Origin: an uncultured Lachnospiraceae bacterium
Lineage (GTDB): Bacteria > Bacillota > Clostridia > Lachnospirales > Lachnospiraceae
Length of the DNA stretch: 5,193 bases
Direction of reading: 5' to 3'
Assembly: GCA_947178465.1 (NCBI GenBank)
Contig: CAMWYL010000248.1
Span: 1-5,193, forward strand
The translations under genes were made by a program, and so were the position numbers. This document shows, one piece after another, positions 1 to 5,193 of the stretch (positions are counted from its first letter, which is position 1; the number at the start of each line of letters is the position of its first letter). The notes beneath the pieces are model-generated. The model was not told where the DNA came from and made no database searches. It worked only from the letters and a program-made list of their open reading frames with translations.

Positions 1-146
1 CCGTCCACCTGTACCATTTTAAGCCCCGTCATTTTCCCAAGAATCGCCTCCAGTCTTCCCTGAATTGTCTTTCCCGTGGCATCCTGCAGCTGACACCCTT
101 GATAACGCGTCCCCTCGTATTGCAATATAATTTTAAAATTTCGCAT
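1..146 (-). CDS. truA: tRNA pseudouridine synthase A, N-terminal part (runs off the left edge)
   Basis: TruA converts uridines 38-40 of the tRNA anticodon stem-loop to pseudouridine in the cytoplasm. Only 48 codons plus two bases are inside the window. My translation begins MRNFKIILQYEGTRYQG and continues with TIQGRLEAILGKMTG, matching the TruA N-terminus: the first beta strand with the (Y)(D/E)GT.(Y).G motif, then the T(I/V)QG.LE.AL helix. The visible part ends in VDG, just before the point where the family has (S/A)GRTDAGVHA, so the catalytic Asp lies outside the window. The ATG directly follows the TAA of the upstream membrane protein gene, with a Shine-Dalgarno inside that gene, which implies co-transcription and probable translational coupling. 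One oddity: the family usually reads GWQ(R/K)Q after the tyrosine, whereas this protein reads GCQLQ (residues 17-21). The family call is confident from motif recognition; intactness of the rest cannot be judged. Confidence 0.88.
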   Translation of the reverse strand, partial: MRNFKIILQYEGTRYQGCQLQDATGKTIQGRLEAILGKMTGLKMVQVD

Positions 147-1328
147 TTATTTATCCTCTTTGCGCCGGTTCTCCTCCAGCGCCTTCATATCCGCATCATC
201 AAGACGTCTGAAGCGGTTCAAACGCGCTACCAGAATTTTCAGGCTGTATTTCGGAGTATCAAAAAAGCCCGCTTCATTCATGTTCACCAGAATAATGCCG
301 ACCGGCACCGCCACAAGCATACCGCCGACACCTGCCAGCCGGTATCCGACGAAAAGCAGAAACAACGTGGGAATCGGCTCCATTCCAATGGAATCTCCCA
401 TAATCTTAGGCTGTATCAGCTGGCGCACCAGCTGCCCAACGCCCCATATCGCAAGAAACCCGACTGCCCTTACATAATTCCCGCCAAGCGCCGTGATAAT
501 CGCCCATGGCACCAATACCGCACCGGTCCCGAAGAACGGGAGGAAATCCAGAAACGCTATCAAAAGAGCTATCAGGAAGGCATATCTGACCTTAAGGATT
601 GTAAGCCCGATGAGAATCAGCAGATACATCCATATCTCTATACGAAACTGTGCCTTAAAATATCCGCCGACCGCCTGCCGCATACTCTGATAGAGCACCT
701 CGTATTTCTGCTTAATGCTCTCCGGTATGAATTTGTCCATAAATCTGCTGATCCACTCCCTGTCGGCAATAAAGAAATACGCGGAAAGCATGCACATAAT
801 CAGGGAAATAATGGCATTTGCAATACTTCCGACCATGCTTCCCATACCCTCAAAGCTCTCAAAATCCAGCTTTCCGGGCAGACTGCTGATTGCCTCTCCC
901 AGCGTATTGCCGATATTGGTGATCGCTTCATTCAGCTTTGGCGCAAAATTTCCGATATACCGGTTGGCAAATACCCCAAATCGGTTAATATCCTGCATGA
1001 CTGTCTGCCACATATCCGGCACTTCGGCAATAAACCCCGCAATCTGTCGGAACAGTGTGACGACCACGAGATAGCCGATACCGCTGACTGCCGCAATCGT
1101 CAATACAATGACAACCACCGTTCCCGCCTTACGCCTGATTTTGAGCTTATGCTCAAGAAAAAGCACCAACGGATTCGCGATACAGGAAATGATTCCTCCA
1201 ATGATAAACGGCATAAAAAACAAAATCAGCCGCGGCACCAGAAAAATGCATAAAAGCAGTATCCCCAGAGAAATTATCAGGTTGACGATCAGCTTCAGAT
1301 TTCCGGTTCCTTCTCGCTTTTCTTCCAT
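147..1328 (-). CDS. AI-2E/PerM-family membrane protein, YtvI-like
   Basis: A 393-residue polytopic inner-membrane protein of the AI-2E family transporter (PerM/TqsA/YtvI) superfamily. About eight hydrophobic segments are visible, near residues 11-31, 34-57, 68-92, 167-188, 233-260, 262-282, 286-300 and 318-348, with a large amphipathic stretch (93-166) between the third and fourth, as in the family. The signature DFLPFFGTGAVLVPWAI (261-277) and the RQLIQPKIMG..IGMEP.PTL block (302-321) are characteristic. The GTG..L(V/I)PWAI wording is closest to what I recall of the sporulation integral membrane protein YtvI, although family members are also described as autoinducer-2 exporters or Na+/H+ antiporters, so the substrate is unknown. 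The tail (from about 350) is charged and probably cytoplasmic. An ATG at 1340 would add four residues, but its upstream region is a poor ribosome site, while GGAGG sits 5 bases before the ATG at 1328, so I prefer the latter. It follows ysxC by 52 bases and abuts truA. Confidence 0.88.
   Translation of the reverse strand: MEEKREGTGNLKLIVNLIISLGILLLCIFLVPRLILFFMPFIIGGIISCIANPLVLFLEHKLKIRRKAGTVVVIVLTIAAVSGIGYLVVVTLFRQIAGFIAEVPDMWQTVMQDINRFGVFANRYIGNFAPKLNEAITNIGNTLGEAISSLPGKLDFESFEGMGSMVGSIANAIISLIMCMLSAYFFIADREWISRFMDKFIPESIKQKYEVLYQSMRQAVGGYFKAQFRIEIWMYLLILIGLTILKVRYAFLIALLIAFLDFLPFFGTGAVLVPWAIITALGGNYVRAVGFLAIWGVGQLVRQLIQPKIMGDSIGMEPIPTLFLLFVGYRLAGVGGMLVAVPVGIILVNMNEAGFFDTPKYSLKILVARLNRFRRLDDADMKALEENRRKEDK
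154..159 (-). promoter_or_regulatory. Ribosome binding site of truA, inside the upstream gene
   Basis: On the minus strand AGAGGA lies 8 bases (from its GAGG core, spacer ATAAATAA) before the ATG at 146-144. It overlaps the last codons (E-D-K) of the upstream membrane protein gene, whose TAA abuts the ATG. It fixes the truA start and suggests that ribosomes ending the upstream gene can restart here. Confidence 0.75.
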
Positions 1329-1333
1329 TCCAG

Positions 1334-1338
1334 CCTCC
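1334..1338 (-). promoter_or_regulatory. Ribosome binding site that favours the 1328 start of the YtvI-like gene
   Basis: Minus-strand GGAGG begins at the G of the possible ATG at 1340 and lies 5 bases before the in-frame ATG at 1328. The 1340 ATG is preceded only by the GC-rich GGCGGGCGA, a weaker match. This decides between the 397- and 393-residue versions of the protein. Confidence 0.6.
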
Positions 1339-1380
1339 ATTCGCCCGCCGCGTATGCCCTGCGGACAAGTCTCTCACATC

Positions 1381-1977
1381 TTATTCCGCCGCAGGCTCCG
1401 TCAAACTGTCAATCAGCGCGTATATTTCCTCTCTGCCCTGCTTTGACTTTGCCGAAAACGGTATAACCATCGTATCCTTCTTTACCGCAAGCCCCTCCCG
1501 CACCATCTTTACATGCTTTGCGAGCTGTGAGCGCGTTATTTTATCTGACTTTGTCGCAATGATAATCGGCTCAAACCCGTTTGCCTCTATCCACTCATAC
1601 ATCTGACGGTCATTGGCGGACGGCTCATGCCGGATATCTATCAGCAGAAACACTGCCGTGAGCATTTTCGACTGCCGCAGATACCTCTCTATCATCTTAC
1701 CCCATTTTTCCTTTTCCGCTATGCTCACCTTCGCATATCCATACCCCGGCAAATCCACAAAATACAATTCGTTGTTAATGTTATAAAAATTTATGGTTTG
1801 CGTCTTTCCCGGCTGCGCACTGGTACGTGCCAGCGACTTGCGGTTCATCAGGGCATTAATCAACGAGGATTTCCCCACATTACTCTTTCCGGCAAAAGCA
1901 ATTTCCGGCATATGATTCTGCGGAATCTTACTTGTCACTCCGATTACCGTTTCAAGGTTCACGTTCTTTATTACCAT
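1381..1977 (-). CDS. ysxC: Ribosome biogenesis GTP-binding protein YsxC/EngB
   Basis: A cytoplasmic TRAFAC-class GTPase of the EngB/YihA/YsxC family (198 residues, the usual length), which binds the large ribosomal subunit during late 50S assembly and is essential in B. subtilis. All five G motifs are visible: G1/P-loop GKSNVGKS (30-37), G2 threonine within PGKTQTINFY (56-65), G3 DLPGYGYAK (75-83), G4 TKSDK (142-146) and G5 FSAK (174-177). The segment EKWGKMIERYLRQ (90-102) after G3 is also typical of the family. The ATG at 1977 has AGGAG 5 bases upstream (1983-1987), within the 18-base gap after the lon stop, so the gene is almost certainly co-transcribed with lon. The lon-ysxC pairing is conserved in Bacillus. 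Nothing appears truncated or unusual. Confidence 0.97.
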   Translation of the reverse strand: MVIKNVNLETVIGVTSKIPQNHMPEIAFAGKSNVGKSSLINALMNRKSLARTSAQPGKTQTINFYNINNELYFVDLPGYGYAKVSIAEKEKWGKMIERYLRQSKMLTAVFLLIDIRHEPSANDRQMYEWIEANGFEPIIIATKSDKITRSQLAKHVKMVREGLAVKKDTMVIPFSAKSKQGREEIYALIDSLTEPAAE

Positions 1978-1995
1978 ATTTTCTCCTATTCCCGT

Positions 1996-4335
1996 CTATT
2001 TTCTTGAGCGGCGCGCCTTATGGACAAATGCCAAAGGTATCACCTCGTCCATTGTCTCGACAAAGCAGATTTCCATTCCCGCCTTTACCTCAGTTGAAAT
2101 CTCCGCGACATCCTTCTCGTTCTTTTTCGGAACAAGAACGGTTGTAATCCCCGCGCTTTTCGCCGCCGTAAGCTTTTCTTTAAGACCGCCGATCGGCAGC
2201 ACTCTTCCACGCAGCGTAATTTCACCGGTCATCGCCACCTTTGCCCTTACCGGCGTGTTCGTTATCGCCGACAGCAATGCGGTTGCCATCGTTATTCCCG
2301 CTGAAGGCCCGTCCTTGGGTACTGCTCCCTCGGGAATATGTATATGAAAATCATTCTCCTTGAAAAATTCGGATCCAATCTTGTATTTCGGCGCAATCGA
2401 GCGGATATAACTGATACCCGTCCGCGCCGACTCCTTCATCACGTCGCCCATCTGTCCGGTAAGCTCAATGTCTCCCTTACCGGGCATAATATTAACCTCT
2501 ATCTGAAGGGTATCCCCTCCCACGCTCGTCCATGCAAGTCCCCGTACGATACCGATATCATCCTGCTCATTTGCCATATCAATCTTATAGCGCGGTTTTC
2601 CCAGATATTTACCGATATTTTGTCCGGTCACCCTGATGCATTTCGTCTTGTCCCCCTGTTTCAGGATTTCCAACGCCGCTTTTCTGCATACGGCCCCCAG
2701 CTTTCTTTCAAGATTTCGCACACCCGCTTCTCTTGTGTAATCGGATATGATACTGCGAAGCGCGTTATCGCTGATGGTCAGGCGCTCCCTGTTCAGGCCG
2801 TTATTCTCGAGCTGCTTGTCAAGCAGATGCTTTTTGGCGATATGGAATTTCTCATTCGCGGTATAGCTTCCGACCTCTATAATGTCCATTCTGTCCAACA
2901 GCGGCCGCGGAATATTGCCCGCATCGTTTGCCGTCGCGATAAACAGAACCCGCGATAAATCCAGCGGTATCTCTACATAATGATCTCTGAAATGACAGTT
3001 CTGCTCCGGATCAAGCACCTCCAGCAGTGCAGAGGAGGTATCTCCCTTATAATCGCTGCTCACCTTGTCAATCTCATCCAACAGCATCAGCGGATTGCTT
3101 ACCGCTGCCTGCTTTAATCCGTTTGCAATGCTCCCCGGCATCGCGCCGATATAGGTCTTGCGGTGTCCGCGGATCTCCGCCTCGTCCCGCACACCGCCAA
3201 GGCAGATTCGCACGTATTTCTTATTGAGCGCCTCCGCGATTGCTCTCGCAATGGAGGTCTTACCGGTTCCGGGCGGTCCTACCAGACACAGTATCGGCGC
3301 GTCTGTCTTGGTCGTAAAGCACCGAACGGCAAGGTATTCTATAATGCGCTCCTTCACCTTCTCAAGACCGTAATGGTCGCGCTCGAGTATCGCCTCCGCC
3401 TTGCTGATATCATTGGTATCCTTGGACACCTTGTTCCACGGCAGCTCCAACAGCGTCTCAATATAGACCCGCTCCACCGCGCTCTCCGAGCTTGCTCCCA
3501 TTACCGTTTTCAGGCGTGAGATTTCCTTCTTGATCTTCTCCTTCACGCTGCTGTCCGCCTTGAGCTTTTTCAGCGCCTCCTCATAATGCTCCACATCCGA
3601 ATAAGAATCCTTGTCCCCCAATTCCTCCCGAATGTATTCCAACTGCTCCCGCAGGACGTAATCCTTTTGGTTCTTGTCAATCTTTTCCTTAATCTTCACC
3701 GCAAGCTGCGCGCGAATCGCCGCTATCTGCGCCTCATTCATAATCAGGCTGATCAGCGCCTCGCACTGCGCCTGTATCCCCTCGATTTCCAGGATTCCCT
3801 GCTTCTGGTCATACGGAAACGGCGTGTTAATCAATATTTGATTCATCAGAAAATCCAGACGGTTCTCCTCGTCAAAGTAACGCTTCAGGCTCTTGCCGAC
3901 CTTCGGATAAAAGCGCACATATGTCGCAAAAACCTCCTTGAGGGAACGCGTAAGCGCTTCCTCCTGCTCCTGCTCCAAGGCGTCCGCATCCTCCTCGACC
4001 TCTTCAATTACAGCGCTGAAAAAATTTCCTTCATTGTCGCGGAGCTCCTCCAATCTTGCCCTTGACAGCCCCTCAACCATAACGCGGTCAATGTTATTCG
4101 GAAGCTTGGTAACCTGCTTTACCACAGCTACCGTTCCTATATGATACAGGCTTTCCTTATCCTGAACCTCTCCGTCAGCATCCCTCTGTGTCACCAGAAA
4201 GATATGCTGTTCCTCACTCAGCGCCTGCTTTACCGCCTGCTTTGACACTTCCCTGCTCAAGTCAAAATGTATAATCATATCCGGCAGCACCGTAAGTCCC
4301 CGAAGCGCCACCATCGGTAATTCGTAACTCTTCAT
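1996..4335 (-). CDS. lon: ATP-dependent endopeptidase Lon (LonA type)
   Basis: A full-length (779 residues) cytoplasmic AAA+ serine protease that unfolds and degrades misfolded and selected regulatory proteins as a hexamer. Domain order: the N-terminal substrate-binding LonN domain (about 5-200), a helical/coiled-coil segment (about 200-300, including KNQKDYVLREQLEYIREELG), the AAA+ module (about 300-580) and the Lon protease domain (about 590-775). Visible motifs: Walker A GPPGTGKT (353-360), Walker B LMLLDEID (416-423), sensor-1 Asn in ATAND (N470), arginine finger in LLDRMD (R482), sensor-2 Arg in REAGVRNLER (R540), catalytic Ser678 in PKDGPSAG and catalytic Lys721 in GGLKEK. Both members of the Ser-Lys dyad are intact, so it should be active. 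The LonN domain and length mark it as LonA rather than membrane-bound LonB. ATG 4335 is preceded by GGGAG with a 5-base spacer. It lies 113 bases after clpX, behind a terminator, and leads the ysxC - membrane protein - truA genes. Confidence 0.98.
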   Translation of the reverse strand: MKSYELPMVALRGLTVLPDMIIHFDLSREVSKQAVKQALSEEQHIFLVTQRDADGEVQDKESLYHIGTVAVVKQVTKLPNNIDRVMVEGLSRARLEELRDNEGNFFSAVIEEVEEDADALEQEQEEALTRSLKEVFATYVRFYPKVGKSLKRYFDEENRLDFLMNQILINTPFPYDQKQGILEIEGIQAQCEALISLIMNEAQIAAIRAQLAVKIKEKIDKNQKDYVLREQLEYIREELGDKDSYSDVEHYEEALKKLKADSSVKEKIKKEISRLKTVMGASSESAVERVYIETLLELPWNKVSKDTNDISKAEAILERDHYGLEKVKERIIEYLAVRCFTTKTDAPILCLVGPPGTGKTSIARAIAEALNKKYVRICLGGVRDEAEIRGHRKTYIGAMPGSIANGLKQAAVSNPLMLLDEIDKVSSDYKGDTSSALLEVLDPEQNCHFRDHYVEIPLDLSRVLFIATANDAGNIPRPLLDRMDIIEVGSYTANEKFHIAKKHLLDKQLENNGLNRERLTISDNALRSIISDYTREAGVRNLERKLGAVCRKAALEILKQGDKTKCIRVTGQNIGKYLGKPRYKIDMANEQDDIGIVRGLAWTSVGGDTLQIEVNIMPGKGDIELTGQMGDVMKESARTGISYIRSIAPKYKIGSEFFKENDFHIHIPEGAVPKDGPSAGITMATALLSAITNTPVRAKVAMTGEITLRGRVLPIGGLKEKLTAAKSAGITTVLVPKKNEKDVAEISTEVKAGMEICFVETMDEVIPLAFVHKARRSRK

Positions 4336-4340
4336 TCAAA

Positions 4341-4345
4341 CTCCC
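4341..4345 (-). promoter_or_regulatory. Ribosome binding site of lon
   Basis: Minus-strand GGGAG is separated from the lon ATG by TTTGA (5 bases). It supports the 4335 start, which also matches the normal LonA N-terminus (ELPMVALRGLTVLPDM). Confidence 0.65.
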
Positions 4346-4382
4346 ACTTTCCTGTATAAAACACAAGCTGTTGCAATTTCCC

Positions 4383-4404
4383 CTCCATGTCCGTTTGCAT
4401 GGAG
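4383..4404 (-). repeat. Perfect 7-bp inverted repeat upstream of lon (possible operator or leader hairpin)
   Basis: CTCCATG and CATGGAG are perfect reverse complements, separated by 8 bases (CAAACGGA on the minus strand). The dyad starts directly after the U-tract of the clpX terminator and ends 47 bases before the lon ATG, so it occupies the expected promoter or leader region of lon. No U-run follows, so it is not a second terminator. It matches neither the CIRCE element (TTAGCACTC arms) nor the CtsR heptad repeat (GGTCAAA). It could be a binding site for a dimeric regulator or an RNA hairpin. Existence of the repeat is certain; function is inference. Confidence 0.5.
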
Positions 4405-4405
4405 C

Positions 4406-4433
4406 AAAAACACCGCCTTAAAAGGCGGCGTTT
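4406..4433 (-). terminator. Rho-independent terminator after clpX
   Basis: Read on the minus strand, AAACGCCGCCT, loop TTTA and AGGCGGTGTTT form an 11-bp stem (one G-U pair, GC-rich upper part) that runs into TTTTT. It begins 15 bases after the clpX stop codon. It should end clpX transcription and separate it from lon. On the plus strand the stem has an A-C mismatch and only a short T run follows, so it acts mainly in the clpX direction. Confidence 0.9.
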
Positions 4434-4448
4434 ATCGCTTTTATCAGG

Positions 4449-5193
4449 TTATTTCGCCTTTTTCTCACGCTCAGTATGCATTGCCTCGCGGTGTACTATG
4501 AAAGGCTGACTTGTTCCCTCTACTGCTTCCTTTGTAATCACACAACTTTCGATGGTTTCGTCGGATGGTATTTCATACATAACATCCATCATAATATTCT
4601 CCATGACGGAACGTAATCCTCTGGCACCTGTCTTTCTCTCCAAGGCCTTCTCCGCAATCGCCTCGATTGCATCCGGTTCAAAGGTAAGCTTCACCTCGTC
4701 AAATTCAAAAAGCTTCTGATACTGCTTGATAAGCGCGTTCTTCGGCTCCTTTAAGATGCGGACCAGCGCCTCCTTGTCAAGCCCCTCCAGAGAAACATTG
4801 ATGGGCACACGGCCTACGAACTCCGGTATCAGACCATACTTTGTCAGATCCTGCGGAGTAACTTCCTTTAATACCTCTCCGATATCCCGCTCGGTCTTAT
4901 CCGCAATACTCTTGTTAAAACCGATGGACTTGCGGTCAAGTCTTGTCTCGATAATCTTATCCAGACCGTCAAAGGCGCCGCCACAGATAAACAGGATATT
5001 GGTTGTATCGATCTGAATAAGCTCCTGATGCGGATGCTTTCTGCCTCCCTGAGGCGGAACGCTTGCCACCGTGCCCTCCACAATCTTTAAAAGCGCCTGC
5101 TGTACACCCTCACCGGATACATCCCTGGTGATAGAGACATTCTCTCCCTTTTTCGTTATCTTATCGATCTCATCAATATAGACGATTCCGCAC
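4449..5193 (-). CDS. clpX: ATP-dependent Clp protease ATP-binding subunit ClpX, C-terminal part (runs off the right edge)
   Basis: ClpX is the hexameric AAA+ unfoldase that feeds substrates to ClpP in the cytoplasm. The window holds 247 codons plus the stop, roughly the last 60% of the usual 410-430 residues. The reading frame is open to the edge: before the GTG at 5081 it encodes CGIVYIDEIDKI and ITRDVSGEGVQQALLKI, so that GTG is an internal valine and not a start. Visible motifs: Walker B VYIDEID at the edge, the RKH pore loop in QGGRKHPHQE, ILFICGGAFDGL, the IGF loop that docks on ClpP (KSIGFNKS), the arginine-finger motif IPEFVGRVP, and sensor 2 in KTGARGLRSVMEN. The zinc-binding domain and Walker A lie outside. 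The IGF loop implies a ClpP partner, probably encoded upstream beyond the window. It ends in a lysine-rich tail (EREKKAK) and is followed by its own terminator. Confidence 0.98.
   Translation of the reverse strand, partial: CGIVYIDEIDKITKKGENVSITRDVSGEGVQQALLKIVEGTVASVPPQGGRKHPHQELIQIDTTNILFICGGAFDGLDKIIETRLDRKSIGFNKSIADKTERDIGEVLKEVTPQDLTKYGLIPEFVGRVPINVSLEGLDKEALVRILKEPKNALIKQYQKLFEFDEVKLTFEPDAIEAIAEKALERKTGARGLRSVMENIMMDVMYEIPSDETIESCVITKEAVEGTSQPFIVHREAMHTEREKKAK

Noticed and set aside
99..1253. A long plus-strand open frame (384 codons) opposite the YtvI-like gene
   Set aside because: Its translation is rich in His, Arg, Gln and Asn with no recognisable domain, and it lies antisense to a clear family member; I take it as a shadow of the codon bias of that gene.
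1153..1377. A 74-codon minus-strand open frame overlapping the start of the YtvI-like gene
   Set aside because: It is in a different frame from a well-supported membrane protein, has no recognisable domain, and is best explained as an overlap shadow.
1586..2147. Plus-strand open frames opposite ysxC and the 3' end of lon
   Set aside because: Both complement strands encode intact, conserved proteins with all expected motifs; the plus-strand translations show no family features.
4353..4358. TATACA (minus strand) as the -10 box of a lon promoter, with TTGCAA (4371-4376) as the -35
   Set aside because: The spacer between the two would be only 12 bases, and the predicted start would leave a leader of about 10 bases overlapping the ribosome site.
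4336..4448. CIRCE or CtsR heat-shock operator upstream of lon
   Set aside because: Neither the TTAGCACTC/GAGTGCTAA dyad nor tandem GGTCAAA heptads is present in the intergenic region.
4449..5081. A 210-codon reading starting at a GTG at 5081 as a separate small protein
   Set aside because: The frame continues upstream to the window edge with unmistakable ClpX sequence, so the GTG is an internal valine codon in the EGTVASVPPQGG segment.

Overview
The window reads almost entirely on the minus strand and holds five genes in transcription order (right to left): the C-terminal part of clpX, a complete lon (LonA-type ATP-dependent protease), a complete engB/ysxC (ribosome-assembly GTPase), a complete AI-2E/PerM-family membrane protein that resembles the sporulation protein YtvI, and the first 48 codons of truA (tRNA pseudouridine synthase). 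No RNA gene, mobile element, CRISPR array or long non-coding stretch is visible. The largest gap is the 113 bases between clpX and lon.

Organism (inference): the clpX - lon - ysxC order, strong purine-rich Shine-Dalgarno sites (AGGAG, GGAGG), a YtvI-like protein and moderate GC with many GC-ending codons suggest a Firmicute of class Clostridia, probably Lachnospiraceae-like. Bacillus subtilis has clpX - lonB - lonA - ysxC. Here lonB is missing from between clpX and lonA. The species cannot be fixed from the window.

Layout: at the right end clpX runs off the edge and stops at 4449. It is followed by a strong rho-independent terminator (4406-4433), then a perfect 7-bp inverted repeat with an 8-base spacer (4383-4404), then the lon start at 4335. 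From lon leftwards the genes are tightly packed: 18 bases to ysxC, 40 bases (52 to the preferred start) to the membrane protein gene, and 0 bases to truA (its ATG directly follows the TAA). No terminator is seen between them. The natural reading is one transcription unit lon - ysxC - ytvI-like - truA, separated from clpX by the terminator and probably driven by a promoter around the inverted repeat.

Together the genes cover housekeeping quality control and translation: ClpX and Lon are AAA+ unfoldases/proteases, YsxC assembles the large ribosomal subunit, TruA modifies tRNA anticodon arms, and the membrane protein is a putative transporter or sporulation factor. I see no convincing sign of a previously undescribed system. 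The points worth a second look are the dyad upstream of lon, the substituted TruA motif, the absence of lonB, and the start and role of the YtvI-like gene.
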